Shown one piece after another: positions 37,555 through 47,380 of a stretch of 64,000 bases of DNA. Numbering within the stretch: position 1 is the stretch's first letter; each line of letters starts with the position of its first letter. Source of the stretch: Flavobacterium akiainvivens (GTDB lineage: Bacteria > Bacteroidota > Bacteroidia > Flavobacteriales > Flavobacteriaceae); contig NZ_LIYD01000005.1 in NCBI RefSeq assembly GCF_001278115.1, positions 2,178,653 to 2,242,652 of the forward strand. The letters are read 5' to 3'. The translations under genes and the position numbers were made by a program. The notes beneath the pieces were generated by a model. The model was not told the origin of the DNA. It saw nothing but the letters and a program-made list of their open reading frames with translations, and did no database searches.

Positions 37555-37880
37555 TACTTCAGTTTTTCATTGTTATGATGACGGTCGTGGTCGCGTTTGG
37601 TTTTAACGTCCATCTTTTTATCAAAAGCCGCCTGGAGGTCTACCCCGGTTTGGTTGGCCAGGCACAGCACCACAAACACCACATCGGCCAGCTCTTCGCC
37701 CAGGTCTTTCGCCTTGTCGCTTTCCTTTTCGCTCTGCTCACCATAGCGGCGGGCAATAATACGGGCCACCTCGCCTACTTCTTCGGTAAGCTGGGCCATA
37801 TTGGTCAGTTCGTTAAAATAGCGCACACCGTGCTCTTTAATCCAGTTGTCTACGGCAAGCTGGGCATTTTTTATATCCAT
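37554..37880 (-). CDS. MazG-like nucleotide pyrophosphohydrolase
   Basis: 108 residues, the single-domain all-alpha type. Metal-binding motifs are QLTEEVGEVARIIARRYGEQ and LGEELADVVFVVLCLANQ. It should hydrolyse NTPs or dNTPs to monophosphates. It differs from the longer two-domain MazG at 18.8-19.6 kb. Followed by a coupled small membrane protein. Confidence 0.88.
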   Translation of the reverse strand: MDIKNAQLAVDNWIKEHGVRYFNELTNMAQLTEEVGEVARIIARRYGEQSEKESDKAKDLGEELADVVFVVLCLANQTGVDLQAAFDKKMDVKTKRDHDRHHNNEKLK

Positions 37881-37928
37881 GACTTCGTTTAAATATTGAA
37901 AGTTGTAAAGTTACAAAGTTCATGTAAA

Positions 37929-37957
37929 GTAAAAGCCACCATAGCGGTGGCTTTTAC
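37929..37957 (-). terminator. Terminator of the DUF3857 gene cluster
   Basis: Perfect 12 bp stem GTAAAAGCCACC / GGTGGCTTTTAC, loop ATAGC. It lies 37 bp past the stop of the last DUF3857 gene, with a partly T-rich flank in the minus direction. Confidence 0.75.
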
Positions 37958-37993
37958 AACTTTTATGTGTGGCAGGCTATCCTTTTTTAAGCA

Positions 37994-39910
37994 CTACCCT
38001 TTCGTTTTGCTTATCGGCCACCTTTGCAAAAAAATTTTCAGGCTGTTGTAGTACGATGTATCTATGTAACTCATATTAATATCGAGCACCATGGCAAACT
38101 GCAACAGGTTGCCCGATGCCGAAATACCATAATTAAACGCCCCTATTTGATCGGGAAGTTCAAGCCTTAGCGATTGTGGCAGCGACTCTACCACGTACCC
38201 CGCCGGGATGGTTATAGAAATAACATACTTGTGCTGATGCGGAAATATATAATCAACAGGATACAGCCGTTTCTCTTCCGTAAACGGGTTTGCAGCCCTG
38301 TCAAAAAACAGCATCGGGCTTATGTACATCTTATCTCCGGCTACATCTGCAACACCGGTATGCACAAAGGCGTACTCCTCTGCCAGCGGGCTGCTGTTTA
38401 CATGTAAATCTTTAAATAAATGGTTGGCAATGGTAAGCCCCGCACTTGCTTTTTCGCGAACCCCCACAAACAGTGTGTCCTGCTCAGGCTTGTATAGCTG
38501 GCGTATTAACAGGCTGTAATATTCGTTTAAATGATGCCGTGCCGTACCGCTTACAACACCCTGCGCATCTATTGCAGCCGATACCGCTATGTTTTTCTTA
38601 GACTTTTGCTGCGGCACAAGGCTAACCTCTTTAGTCCTGCCATCGGGGCGCAGCAGCCTGCCTTTATAATTAAGGACCTGCAAGGGTAACTGCCCCGGCC
38701 TTACGTGCTTATTAGCGGCATCAAACAAAATTTCCTGCCCGTCTATCTTTGCCGATGCTATAACATAGTTGTATGCCGAAAAATTAGGGTGTACCGCCAC
38801 ACCGTTATCGCGGGTGCTAAGCAATACCGGGTAGGCCTCTATACCGGCATAATTAAACATAGACACCAGCATAAGGTTAATTTCAGCCACGTTGCCCGTT
38901 TTATTTTCATAAGCCCATTTAACCCCTTTAGATGTATAATAGCTTTCGCGCCTGTTCCAGGCCATGTGAGCCTGCGCAAAATTAAAAATGGCATCGGCTT
39001 TTTGTGCCGTTGTCATATCATCTTTTATAACCGCCTTAAGCTCCTTTTTGTAAGGACGTTCTTTTAGCTGTTCGCCAAAATCTTCATCTGCATACAGCCT
39101 TTTGGTCATCGATTCCCAGTCGGTACTAAATTTCTTTACAGATTCGCCCAGGTTATAGTCTACCGCAGCCATTTCAAACCATATAGCCGAAATATAGTTT
39201 ACAATATCGCCGGCCATAGGCTCTTGCTTTATTACAGGAATATGCCTGGCCTTGTAGTTTAAAACGTTTGTTGCTGTAAAACCGTCTTCTTCCTGCCTGG
39301 GTTCTGCCACTTCTATATCTATATTGCCGGTCATAAGCCGGTTAAAGGTAAAGTAGCGGGGCAGGCTTACTTCATATTCAGAATATTCTACCGGTATTTC
39401 CTTCTGAAAAAACCACTTGGGTATGTAGCTCACATTAGGGCTTATAAGCTCATAGGTATATTCAATTATACTGCCTTCTTTTACATTAGGCATGTGTATT
39501 TTTTTTATACCATGGTAATTGCTTACCTTATCTACATACACATCGGCATCCTGAAGCACTGTTTTTACTATAGCACCGTTTTCAAGGTTATAGGTGGCGG
39601 CGTTGCTTATGGTGCAGCCATAGCCTTCATAATCAAAAAAAGGTATTTCTCTATCTGCATACTCATAACCGGGTGTCCTGTATATTTTTATACGGGTTGT
39701 AACGGTGGTTACCAGCAGCCAGTCAAGCTTTCTTAACCTCAGCCTGGTTGTGCCTATGGCATGGTGTACCACGGCTTCGGCCATACTGTCTGCCGGATAA
39801 AACGTTTCGGCAAGCTGTGCGGCAGTAACCTCGGCGGGCGTAAAGTTTTGGGCTGCACACGGGGTGTATGCAGCCATCAAAAACAGTTGTATGTATACAA
39901 GCAGGCGCAT
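37994..39910 (-). CDS. DUF3857/transglutaminase-like exported protein, paralog 4
   Basis: 638 residues with a signal peptide (to about CAAQ). DUF3857 covers residues ~45-240 (NVKEGSIIEYTYELISP), and a transglutaminase-like core ~300-400. Where active enzymes have GDC and FNHV, this has GNVAEIN (Val341) and YNYVI (Tyr383), so the catalytic Cys and His are gone while Asp (LFDAA) remains. It is probably a non-enzymatic periplasmic or surface protein. Starts 2 bp after paralog 3 and ends the cluster. Confidence 0.85.
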   Translation of the reverse strand: MRLLVYIQLFLMAAYTPCAAQNFTPAEVTAAQLAETFYPADSMAEAVVHHAIGTTRLRLRKLDWLLVTTVTTRIKIYRTPGYEYADREIPFFDYEGYGCTISNAATYNLENGAIVKTVLQDADVYVDKVSNYHGIKKIHMPNVKEGSIIEYTYELISPNVSYIPKWFFQKEIPVEYSEYEVSLPRYFTFNRLMTGNIDIEVAEPRQEEDGFTATNVLNYKARHIPVIKQEPMAGDIVNYISAIWFEMAAVDYNLGESVKKFSTDWESMTKRLYADEDFGEQLKERPYKKELKAVIKDDMTTAQKADAIFNFAQAHMAWNRRESYYTSKGVKWAYENKTGNVAEINLMLVSMFNYAGIEAYPVLLSTRDNGVAVHPNFSAYNYVIASAKIDGQEILFDAANKHVRPGQLPLQVLNYKGRLLRPDGRTKEVSLVPQQKSKKNIAVSAAIDAQGVVSGTARHHLNEYYSLLIRQLYKPEQDTLFVGVREKASAGLTIANHLFKDLHVNSSPLAEEYAFVHTGVADVAGDKMYISPMLFFDRAANPFTEEKRLYPVDYIFPHQHKYVISITIPAGYVVESLPQSLRLELPDQIGAFNYGISASGNLLQFAMVLDINMSYIDTSYYNSLKIFLQRWPISKTKG

Positions 39911-39912
39911 GG

Positions 39913-41916
39913 CTATGCTTTTTTAAGCACAATCTTCTCGCTTTGCTTTTCTACCACTTTCTGGAAGAAATCTTTTAGTGTGGTATAATAATCGGCCGGA
40001 ACAAGCGGAATATTAATATCAAGCGTTACACCCAGTTGCAGCTGCCCGTTATTATTACCCAGGCTGTATCGGAAAGACCCTATATTTTCTTCCATAGCTA
40101 TGGCAGCACCTTTAGGAAGTGACTCTACCACATAGCCCTGCGGTATAGCAATGCTTATCATGTACTTGTCCTGGTGCGGAAAAATAAAATCTATAGGATA
40201 TTCGCGTTTTTCCTGCTTAAAGGGGTTTTCGGTTCGCGTAAAAAACAGCATGGGGTTTATGTAAATCTTATCGCCTATAACATCTGCCATGGCATTGTGG
40301 GTAAAGTCATAATCTTCGGTTACAGGCTTGGTAAGCTCTTTGTCGTTGGTTAGTTTATACTCGCCCACCTCAAGGCCGGTGTAACGCTTTTCAAGCTGCT
40401 CAACATAGGTATCCTGGCTAATGCCCGAATAGCGCTCGCGATAGCCAAAGGCATTGTAATCAAAATACTGGTCGCGGGCCTTGCCGGTAATTTTGCCATC
40501 TGCGGCAAGCTGTGCCTGTATGGTTATAACCTCTTTGCTAACGCCTTGCGGTGTAAGGTCTACTATTTCTGTAATACCATTGTCTTTAATAAGCCTGCCG
40601 CTCCAGTTTATGGCCCTTACCGGCAGTATATTAGGCATAGCCGATTTACTTGTGGCATCAAGCAGTATGCGCTTACCATCTATATCTACCGCTGCAATAA
40701 CATAATTAAACGCGCTGGTGCTGGGGTATAAGGCCACTTTATTGCTGCGGGTGCTTACCAGCACAGGGTTGGCTTCAAGGCCTGCATAGCGCAGCATACT
40801 GGTTAGCATAAGGTTAATTTCGGCCACGTTGCCCACTTTTTCAGTATAGGCTTTTTTAACGCCTTCATCGCAGTTATAGCCATTATACTCGTTCCAGTGC
40901 ATACGGTTTTTTACATAGCTAAAAATAACCGCAAGCTTTTCTGCCGGTGTGGCAACGCCCTGCAAAAGCGCCTTTACATCATCTTCATAATAACCGCTGC
41001 GTTTTAGCTCAGGGCCAAAGCTGTCGTATTTATAAATGGTGCGGGCTACGTCTTCCCAGTTTGTAGAATAGGTTTTTATGGGCTGCTGCGGGTACTGCAC
41101 CATGCTTATTTCATGCTCTATACTGGCGGTGTAATTGTTTATGTTGTTGGTATAGCTTTCCTCTTTCATGGCCGGAAGGTTATCCAGCACATACTTGGTA
41201 TATTTTTCCTGGTAGTCTACCTTATCACTACTAAAAGTAGTAGGCCGGTTATTGTTTCTTTGCTTACTCGTAAAAGTTATAGACCTTGTAGACTGGTTTT
41301 GTGTAACTACCGGAATATGATACCCCCTGTAATTGGGACTGAATACAAAATACTCCGGCAGCTTGGTAACATACTCGCTGTGGTTTACCGGTATGGTTTC
41401 CTGAAAGCGCCACTCCGGCAGCACGTGCACAAATGGCGAACGTATCAGGTATTTATATTCAACAATACTGCCTTCCTTAACATCGGGCAGCATTATTTTT
41501 TTCCTTTTCCAGAATTTATTGGCCTGCTCTGTAAACTCGCCGTCGCTTTTAAGCTTGGTTTTCTTTATGGTGCCCGCCTCAAGGTTGTAAGTAACGGCCT
41601 TGCTAACATCTACCGATTCTTTATCGCTGTCGTTAACATAATACGAAATTACCTTGTTAGCCCAGTCATAGCCGTCTTTGGTATAAATTTTTATTTTCAT
41701 CTCTACCTCTGTAAACAGCATAAAGCCACTATTTTCGCTATAGTTCATATAAGAAACGCCTTTGCTAAACAGTATGGCTGCCGGCGCACTTGGGTCGGTT
41801 GGGTGTTGTTTTTCTTCAAGCTCGGCCTTTGTAACCTCGCCCAGCTCATAGCTTTGGGCTGTGGCGGTTAGCCCCCCGGCCAGGAACAGGGCTAAAAATT
41901 TAATCATCAGTTTCAT
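39913..41916 (-). CDS. DUF3857/transglutaminase-like exported protein, paralog 3
   Basis: 667 residues with a signal peptide (MKLMIKFLALFLAGGLTATAQ). Same layout as its neighbours: DUF3857 (NVKEGSIVEYKYLIRSPF), then a transglutaminase-like core with GNVAEINLMLTSML and FNYVIAAVDIDGK in place of the active-site Cys and His. The C-terminal domain ends in KIVLKKA, a tail shared with other paralogs. It is predicted to be enzymatically inactive. Confidence 0.85.
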   Translation of the reverse strand: MKLMIKFLALFLAGGLTATAQSYELGEVTKAELEEKQHPTDPSAPAAILFSKGVSYMNYSENSGFMLFTEVEMKIKIYTKDGYDWANKVISYYVNDSDKESVDVSKAVTYNLEAGTIKKTKLKSDGEFTEQANKFWKRKKIMLPDVKEGSIVEYKYLIRSPFVHVLPEWRFQETIPVNHSEYVTKLPEYFVFSPNYRGYHIPVVTQNQSTRSITFTSKQRNNNRPTTFSSDKVDYQEKYTKYVLDNLPAMKEESYTNNINNYTASIEHEISMVQYPQQPIKTYSTNWEDVARTIYKYDSFGPELKRSGYYEDDVKALLQGVATPAEKLAVIFSYVKNRMHWNEYNGYNCDEGVKKAYTEKVGNVAEINLMLTSMLRYAGLEANPVLVSTRSNKVALYPSTSAFNYVIAAVDIDGKRILLDATSKSAMPNILPVRAINWSGRLIKDNGITEIVDLTPQGVSKEVITIQAQLAADGKITGKARDQYFDYNAFGYRERYSGISQDTYVEQLEKRYTGLEVGEYKLTNDKELTKPVTEDYDFTHNAMADVIGDKIYINPMLFFTRTENPFKQEKREYPIDFIFPHQDKYMISIAIPQGYVVESLPKGAAIAMEENIGSFRYSLGNNNGQLQLGVTLDINIPLVPADYYTTLKDFFQKVVEKQSEKIVLKKA

Positions 41917-41945
41917 AAGGTGGTATTTAATAATTGTTGGTTTTA

Positions 41946-43901
41946 TTATGCTTTTATAAGCACTATTTTTTCATTTTGCTTTTCTATCATTTTACTGTAA
42001 AAGTCTTTCAGCACGGTGTAATAATCTGCCGATATACTGGCATAGTTAATGGTTATTACCGCAGACACCTGCACCACATTTCCGTTTTGGGCCAGGATAT
42101 ACTTAAAGCTGCCCAGGTTTTCCTGCATGCCAATATTTAACGCCTTAGGCAAAGATGCCACGGTATAACCGTCCGGAATGGTAATACTAAGGGCATACCT
42201 GTCTTCCCTGGGGTAAATAAAATCTACCGGGTACTCCCTTTTTTCTGCCTTAAACGGACTTTCCTTTTCGGTAAAAAACAGCATAGGGCTTATGTATATC
42301 TTATCGCCTATAATTTCTGCCACATTTTTGTGCACAAAGGCATATTCTTCAACAAGGGGCTTATCGGGCTCATCCTGGCCGGTCATTTTATAATCGCTAA
42401 CCTCAAGCCCGGGATATTCGCCTTCAAATTCGGCCAGGTAATCGTCAATATTCATTTCGGCATAGGCCTCACGGTAGCCATAGCCGCGCTGTTGCAGGTA
42501 GTGGTCGCGGGCTTTTCCGGTAAGGGTACCATCGGCACTCACAGTGCCTACAATAGTTATGGCCTTGCGGCTGTTTGTTTTGGGCATAAGGTCTATTTCC
42601 TCATTATCGCCGTTCTTTTTAATAAGCCTGCCTTTCCAGTTCAGCGCTCTTGTGGGCAGTATACCGGGTGAGGTATACTTGCTGGTGGCATCAAGCAAAA
42701 TAGTTTTATCGGCCAGCTTTACGCTACTTATAACATAGTTATAAGAATACATTGACGGAAACTGCGCCACACCGTGTTCACGCGTGCTAACCACCACCGG
42801 GTTGGCATCAAGCCCCGCCTCGCGCAGCATGGCGGTAAGCATAAGGTTTATATCGCCCACATTGCCCAGTTTTTGCTTATAGGCCTCTTTAACCCCTTTT
42901 TCACATATATAGCCGTGGCGCTTATCCCACACCATGCGGTTTTGCACATACTTAAATACCACCTGCATTTTTGCCTCATCGCCCTGTATACCTGCCAGTA
43001 GCGCCTCCAGGTCGTCTTTAAAATAGCTGTCCTGCTTTAGCTCACGGCCAAAAGCGTCACGGCCAAAAATTTTGCGCGATGTATCTTCCCAGTTAGTGGC
43101 ATAGTTCTGAATGGTTTGGTGCGGCAGTTGCACCTTGCAAAGCTCATGCTGCAGTTTGCCAATAAAGTTTTCTTTATTGCTTACATACGCCTCATCTTTA
43201 AAGGGCTTTACGTTAGCGGCTTTATAGGTATAAAAAAACTCATTGGTATCGGTAGTAGTGTTAAGCAAAAGCCGCGGCTTTTCTGCCGACTTAACATCTA
43301 CATAGCCCACCAGGTATACGTTGTATATAAAATAAATGGGTATCCTTATATCATACTGCACATTAACGGCCGGTATATCATACTGAAAATACCAGTCTTC
43401 CAGGTGGCCAAAATACGGCGTGGTAATTTTTGTTGAATACTCTATTATACTGCCCTCTTTAACATTAGGCAGTGTAATGGTACGGCGACTGTAATCATCA
43501 TTAAGTTCCTGCTCAAAGGCGCTTTCATCCTGAGCGCGGGTGGCTACAATTTTACCTTCCTGGTAGTTGTAGGTAACGGCATTTTCAAACTTGCCCCTGG
43601 CTTTCCTGCCCCCCGAATAATAATCAAGCTCAAGGTTGGCATAATCATAGCCCTCCTTTTTATAAATTTTTACACGGGTAAATACTTCGGTAACCATTTC
43701 CCAATAGTTGCCATTAAGTATATAATACGTATTTCCATAGCGATACAGGTATGCCGCAGCGGCAGTGCTGTCTATAGGCGATTGTTGTTCCTGTAGGTCG
43801 GCTACGGTAACACCGGGCGCCTTGGGCTTTACATAATCCTGTGCAATGGCAGTATGTGCTGCAAGGGCAACAACAAGTAAGGAGATTATTTTTTTCAGCA
43901 T
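41946..43901 (-). CDS. DUF3857/transglutaminase-like exported protein, paralog 2
   Basis: 651 residues with a signal peptide (MLKKIISLLVVALAAHTAIAQ). DUF3857 with NVKEGSIIEYSTKITTP; the core reads GNVGDINLMLTAML and YNYVISSVKLADK, again lacking the catalytic Cys and His. The C-terminal tail is KIVLIKA. Its ATG overlaps the stop of paralog 1 (TAATG), implying translational coupling. Confidence 0.85.
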   Translation of the reverse strand: MLKKIISLLVVALAAHTAIAQDYVKPKAPGVTVADLQEQQSPIDSTAAAAYLYRYGNTYYILNGNYWEMVTEVFTRVKIYKKEGYDYANLELDYYSGGRKARGKFENAVTYNYQEGKIVATRAQDESAFEQELNDDYSRRTITLPNVKEGSIIEYSTKITTPYFGHLEDWYFQYDIPAVNVQYDIRIPIYFIYNVYLVGYVDVKSAEKPRLLLNTTTDTNEFFYTYKAANVKPFKDEAYVSNKENFIGKLQHELCKVQLPHQTIQNYATNWEDTSRKIFGRDAFGRELKQDSYFKDDLEALLAGIQGDEAKMQVVFKYVQNRMVWDKRHGYICEKGVKEAYKQKLGNVGDINLMLTAMLREAGLDANPVVVSTREHGVAQFPSMYSYNYVISSVKLADKTILLDATSKYTSPGILPTRALNWKGRLIKKNGDNEEIDLMPKTNSRKAITIVGTVSADGTLTGKARDHYLQQRGYGYREAYAEMNIDDYLAEFEGEYPGLEVSDYKMTGQDEPDKPLVEEYAFVHKNVAEIIGDKIYISPMLFFTEKESPFKAEKREYPVDFIYPREDRYALSITIPDGYTVASLPKALNIGMQENLGSFKYILAQNGNVVQVSAVITINYASISADYYTVLKDFYSKMIEKQNEKIVLIKA

Positions 43902-45802
43902 TATTGTTTTTTTACAAGTACAACCTTGGCATTATCAGTACGCGACACCTTTTCCATAAACTGCCTGTAGTTTTCATACTCGGCACTGCCATAAGCTCCC
44001 TCCTTAAGCAGCAGGGTGCGCTTAAATACAATCTGGCCGGTACCATTTAACTCATATTCGGCCTTATATTCGCCAAATTTGTCGCTTATGCTCACATTTT
44101 CAGGCTTAGCCTCAAGGTTAAAGCCTTCGGGCAGGTTTACTGTAATTTCATCGGTATCATAAAACCCAAACGATATTTCAAACGGCATTTTGCGCGTGCG
44201 GTAGCGTTGCGGCACGCTGCTAAGCTGGTTAAACGCATTTATAGGGAAAATAATCCTGTCGCCACTTTTACTGCAATAGCTCTCGGCGCTTATAAAAATA
44301 TCTTCGTCAAGCTGTAGCCCGTCTTTATCGTTTTTAAGCCCGGTTTTAGTAAGCTTCAGGTTGTTGATATTATTAAAACGGCGCTTGTACATTTTATCCA
44401 TATCATCGGGCGAAAAGGTTTCATAACGGTAGCGGTTGCCATACTGCAACCCGCGCGATGCTATGTGCACCTCACCGCTAATGGCGCCGCTTTCGGCTAT
44501 GCTATAGCTGCCGGTACTGGCCTGGCTGTTGCCTTTGGTATCATAAACATGGGTGCGCACAATCTCGCCGCCTTCGGGCTTAATAAGCATTACAAGGCGG
44601 TTATCGGTAAAATCGCCCTGAAAGCCAAACGGAGCCACCTGGCTGGTACACTCCAGCCACACAATGCCGTCTTTTTGCGGAATGGCCAGTATCATGTGGT
44701 CGCCCTGCATCGATACAAAATCTTCGCGCATATCGCGGCGGTCGTCTCCGCTGTACACCACGGCACAAAAAGCATCTACGCCCACCACCTTTAGCAGCGC
44801 ACGCGTGTAGTTGCTCAGCGCCTTGCAATCGCCATATCCCAGGCGGTCTACATCAGTCGCCGGCATGGGTTTCCAGCCGCCTATACCCAGCGCAATAAGC
44901 ACGTAGCGCGTTTTAGACTGCACATAGTTATACACTATACGCGCCTTTTTTAGCGGGTCAGTTTCAGTGCCCACAAGGGCTTTTATTTTGGCCTGTGTTT
45001 CGGGTGTAAGTTCGTCAGTGTCCGCAAGTAGGTTATCGTTCATCCATTTGCCCAGCGCCTGCCAGCTTTGTGCCTCGCCGTCTACCCCCTCAAGGTGAAA
45101 TTTTTCAAGCGCAAACAGCACATAAGGTTTCATTTTATAGAATGCAGGCGAATATTCCTCACGCTTTATGGCAGCTATGTTTTCTGCCGAAAGGCTAAGG
45201 GTGTTAGCCCCTTCGGTTTTGGCAAGGGTAACATCGGTAAAATTATAATCGCGGAATTTAAAGCCCAGCTCCGGCAGCCAGGTAATGTTGATGCCCGATT
45301 TTTGTGTGCCTGCAAGTGTGCCTGCCACGGGCGACCACTGTGGTATAAAGGCGGTATTGGTGGTTTCTACCTCGCTGGTAAACACCAGTGTAAACGGGTA
45401 GGCAACAGGGGTATAATCCAGCTCAAGCACCTTGCCCTCTACAATATAAGCCCCTTCTGAAAGCGAGTGCTCCCTAAAGTCTTTTCGCTTATACTTTTTG
45501 ATTTGCTTGCCCGATGCGTCATAAATCAGGGCTTCTATTTCCTTAATTTCCCTCGATGGGCGAAACACTTCGGCGGCATCAAAAAAGCGCATGCCGGTTT
45601 CGTTTAATATGGTTACGGCCCTGCGGGTTTTAATAACCATTTTATTGCGTTTCAGGATATTAATATCCGTTTGGTCAAAACGCACCACGGCATTGGCATT
45701 TTCGGTAAGGTTTTTTGGTATTGAAGCCGAACTAAAGTCGTCTTGTGCCGAAACTGTAAGGCTTTTCAGCACAAATAAAACGAGGAGAAATCTTAAATGC
45801 AT
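43901..45802 (-). CDS. DUF3857/transglutaminase protein, paralog 1 (catalytic Cys retained)
   Basis: 633 residues from ATG 45802 (MHLRFLLVLFVLKSLTVSAQ signal peptide); the TTG at 45847 is part of the promoter. The transglutaminase core keeps LGYGDCKALSNYTRALL (Cys about 326) and GDHMILAIP with His, and has WLECTSQ where the Asp is usual. It is therefore the only one of the four paralogs that could be an active peptidase or cross-linking enzyme. First gene of the cluster. Confidence 0.85.
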   Translation of the reverse strand: MHLRFLLVLFVLKSLTVSAQDDFSSASIPKNLTENANAVVRFDQTDINILKRNKMVIKTRRAVTILNETGMRFFDAAEVFRPSREIKEIEALIYDASGKQIKKYKRKDFREHSLSEGAYIVEGKVLELDYTPVAYPFTLVFTSEVETTNTAFIPQWSPVAGTLAGTQKSGINITWLPELGFKFRDYNFTDVTLAKTEGANTLSLSAENIAAIKREEYSPAFYKMKPYVLFALEKFHLEGVDGEAQSWQALGKWMNDNLLADTDELTPETQAKIKALVGTETDPLKKARIVYNYVQSKTRYVLIALGIGGWKPMPATDVDRLGYGDCKALSNYTRALLKVVGVDAFCAVVYSGDDRRDMREDFVSMQGDHMILAIPQKDGIVWLECTSQVAPFGFQGDFTDNRLVMLIKPEGGEIVRTHVYDTKGNSQASTGSYSIAESGAISGEVHIASRGLQYGNRYRYETFSPDDMDKMYKRRFNNINNLKLTKTGLKNDKDGLQLDEDIFISAESYCSKSGDRIIFPINAFNQLSSVPQRYRTRKMPFEISFGFYDTDEITVNLPEGFNLEAKPENVSISDKFGEYKAEYELNGTGQIVFKRTLLLKEGAYGSAEYENYRQFMEKVSRTDNAKVVLVKKQ

Positions 45803-45819
45803 GTTAAAGAGATTTGCTC

Positions 45820-45847
45820 CAAAAGTAATTTTTTTTGGGAAAAACAA
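45820..45847 (-). promoter_or_regulatory. Promoter of the DUF3857 cluster
   Basis: On the minus strand TTG (45847-45845) and TACTTTTG (45827-45820) are spaced 17 bp apart. The -7 box is an exact TAnnTTTG. It fixes the coding start at 45802. Confidence 0.55.
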
Positions 45848-45852
45848 AAATT

Positions 45853-46305
45853 TTATTCGCGGTTTTTCGTGTCGATAAGTATCGTTACCGGGCCGTCGTT
45901 TAAAAGCGCTACTTTCATATCGGCACCAAACCTGCCGGTTTGTACGGGTTTTCCTAATTCAGCCTCCATTTGGTCAACAAAAGCTTCATATAGCGGTATG
46001 GCAACTTCAGGGCGTGCAGCCTTAATATAACTGGGGCGGTTGCCTTTTTTGGTAAGGGCGTGCAGGGTAAACTGGCTTACCACAATAATATCGCCATCGG
46101 CTTCCTGAACAGAGCGGTTCATTACACCATCGGCATCGCCAAAAATGCGCAGTTTTGCAATTTTAGCAGCCAGCCAGTCAATATCTTCCTTACTGTCGGC
46201 GTCTTCAATTCCTAAAAGCACCAAAAGTCCGGTTTGTATATCGGCTGTTTTCTCTCCCCCTATTGTAACAGAGGCATGACTTACCCGCTGAATTACTGCC
46301 CTCAT
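45853..46305 (-). CDS. dtd: D-aminoacyl-tRNA deacylase
   Basis: 150 residues, standard length. It hydrolyses D-amino acids wrongly attached to tRNA. It shows MRAVIQRVSHASVTIGG at the N terminus, the SQFTLHALTKKGNRPSY active-site segment (SQxTL), and the C-terminal NDGPVTILIDT with the GPVT motif (cis Gly-Pro). Its ATG overlaps the rsgA stop (TGATG), so the two are co-translated. Confidence 0.95.
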   Translation of the reverse strand: MRAVIQRVSHASVTIGGEKTADIQTGLLVLLGIEDADSKEDIDWLAAKIAKLRIFGDADGVMNRSVQEADGDIIVVSQFTLHALTKKGNRPSYIKAARPEVAIPLYEAFVDQMEAELGKPVQTGRFGADMKVALLNDGPVTILIDTKNRE

Positions 46306-47279
46306 CAGTCTTCCTCCTCTTCTATATTTTTACCATCGGCATAGTTATCCGTACGGTAATGTTCTTCATCGCCTTCCAGCATTTGCAGGTAGCTGCGGTA
46401 ACGGCTCCAGGCTATTTCATCGGCTTCAAGCGCTTCTTTAACGGCGCAGTGCGGCTCGTCTTTATGCAGGCAGTTGTTAAACTTACACTGGTCTTTAAGG
46501 GCAAAAAACTCAGGGAAATAATCGCCCAGCTCGTCATTATCCATATCTACCACACCAAAACCACGAATACCCGGGGTATCTATAATTTTAGCGCCAAAAT
46601 CAAGGTCAAACATCTCAGCAAACGTGGTGGTATGCTGCCCCTGGCTGTGCTGCTCGCTTATTTCTTTTGTTTTTAGCTGAAGGTTGGGCTGCAGGGCGTT
46701 AACCAGTGTGCTTTTGCCCACGCCGCTGTGGCCGCTAAACATACTCACGTTACCCTTCATCTCGTTGCGCAGCTCATCAATGCCTTTTCCACTCACGGCA
46801 GAAACACGCAGGCATTTGTAGCCTATGCGGCTATAAATAAATTGCAGGTACAGCTGGTCATCCAGCATGGTATCGTCAAACGTATCGATTTTATTGAATA
46901 CCAAAACCGCCTCTATGCCATAAGCCTCGGCAGTAACCAGAAAACGGTCTATAAAGCTGGTGGTGGTGGCAGGGTTGTTTATGGTAACCAGCAAAAAAAG
47001 GGTATCTATATTGGCCGCAATGATGTGCACCTGCTTAGAGAGGTTAACTGATTTGCGTATGATATAGTTTTTACGATCGTGTATGTGGGCAATGGTTCCG
47101 GTAACGGCATCGGCAGTTTCTTCAAGGTCAAAATCTACCACATCGCCCACCGAAACAGGGTTGGTGCTCTTAATGCCCTTTATGCGGAATTTACCTTTTA
47201 TGCGGCATTCAAATACGGCGCCTTCTTCCGTTTTAACGGTGTACCAGCTTCCTGTTGATTTATATACAAGCCCTGTCAT
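46305..47279 (-). CDS. rsgA: Ribosome small-subunit-dependent GTPase A
   Basis: 324 residues. It assists 30S maturation. An N-terminal OB-fold (about 1-75) is followed by the circularly permuted GTPase: NKID (G4), GHSGVGKSTLVNAL (G1), QHTTTFAEMFDL (switch I) and DTPGIRGFG (G3). The C-terminal zinc knuckle is CKFNNCLHKDEPHC. The tail is acidic (EEEED). A minus-strand -7 box (TATCTTTG) lies at 47284-47291. Confidence 0.95.
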   Translation of the reverse strand: MTGLVYKSTGSWYTVKTEEGAVFECRIKGKFRIKGIKSTNPVSVGDVVDFDLEETADAVTGTIAHIHDRKNYIIRKSVNLSKQVHIIAANIDTLFLLVTINNPATTTSFIDRFLVTAEAYGIEAVLVFNKIDTFDDTMLDDQLYLQFIYSRIGYKCLRVSAVSGKGIDELRNEMKGNVSMFSGHSGVGKSTLVNALQPNLQLKTKEISEQHSQGQHTTTFAEMFDLDFGAKIIDTPGIRGFGVVDMDNDELGDYFPEFFALKDQCKFNNCLHKDEPHCAVKEALEADEIAWSRYRSYLQMLEGDEEHYRTDNYADGKNIEEEED

Positions 47280-47283
47280 GCCG

Positions 47284-47291
47284 CAAAGATA
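47284..47291 (-). promoter_or_regulatory. Promoter -7 box of rsgA-dtd
   Basis: Minus-strand TATCTTTG, an exact TAnnTTTG match 5 bp upstream of the rsgA ATG, so the transcript would be nearly leaderless. No clear -33 TTG at the usual distance. Confidence 0.4.
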
Positions 47292-47325
47292 GTGATAGGA
47301 TATGAAACCCTGCCATCCGGACTAT

Positions 47326-47356
47326 AAATAATAAAGGCTGCCTAACGGCAGCCCTT
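47326..47356 (-). terminator. Terminator of the 554-residue exported protein gene
   Basis: Perfect stem GGCTGCC / GGCAGCC (47336-47342 with 47347-47353), loop TAAC, extended by A-T pairs and followed by T-rich sequence in the minus direction. Confidence 0.8.
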
Positions 47357-47380
47357 ATTGTTTATGGGTAAGGCACAGGC

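Noticed and set aside
45803-45847. TTG start for DUF3857 paralog 1
   Set aside because: It is the -33 element of the promoter; the signal peptide starts at ATG 45802.
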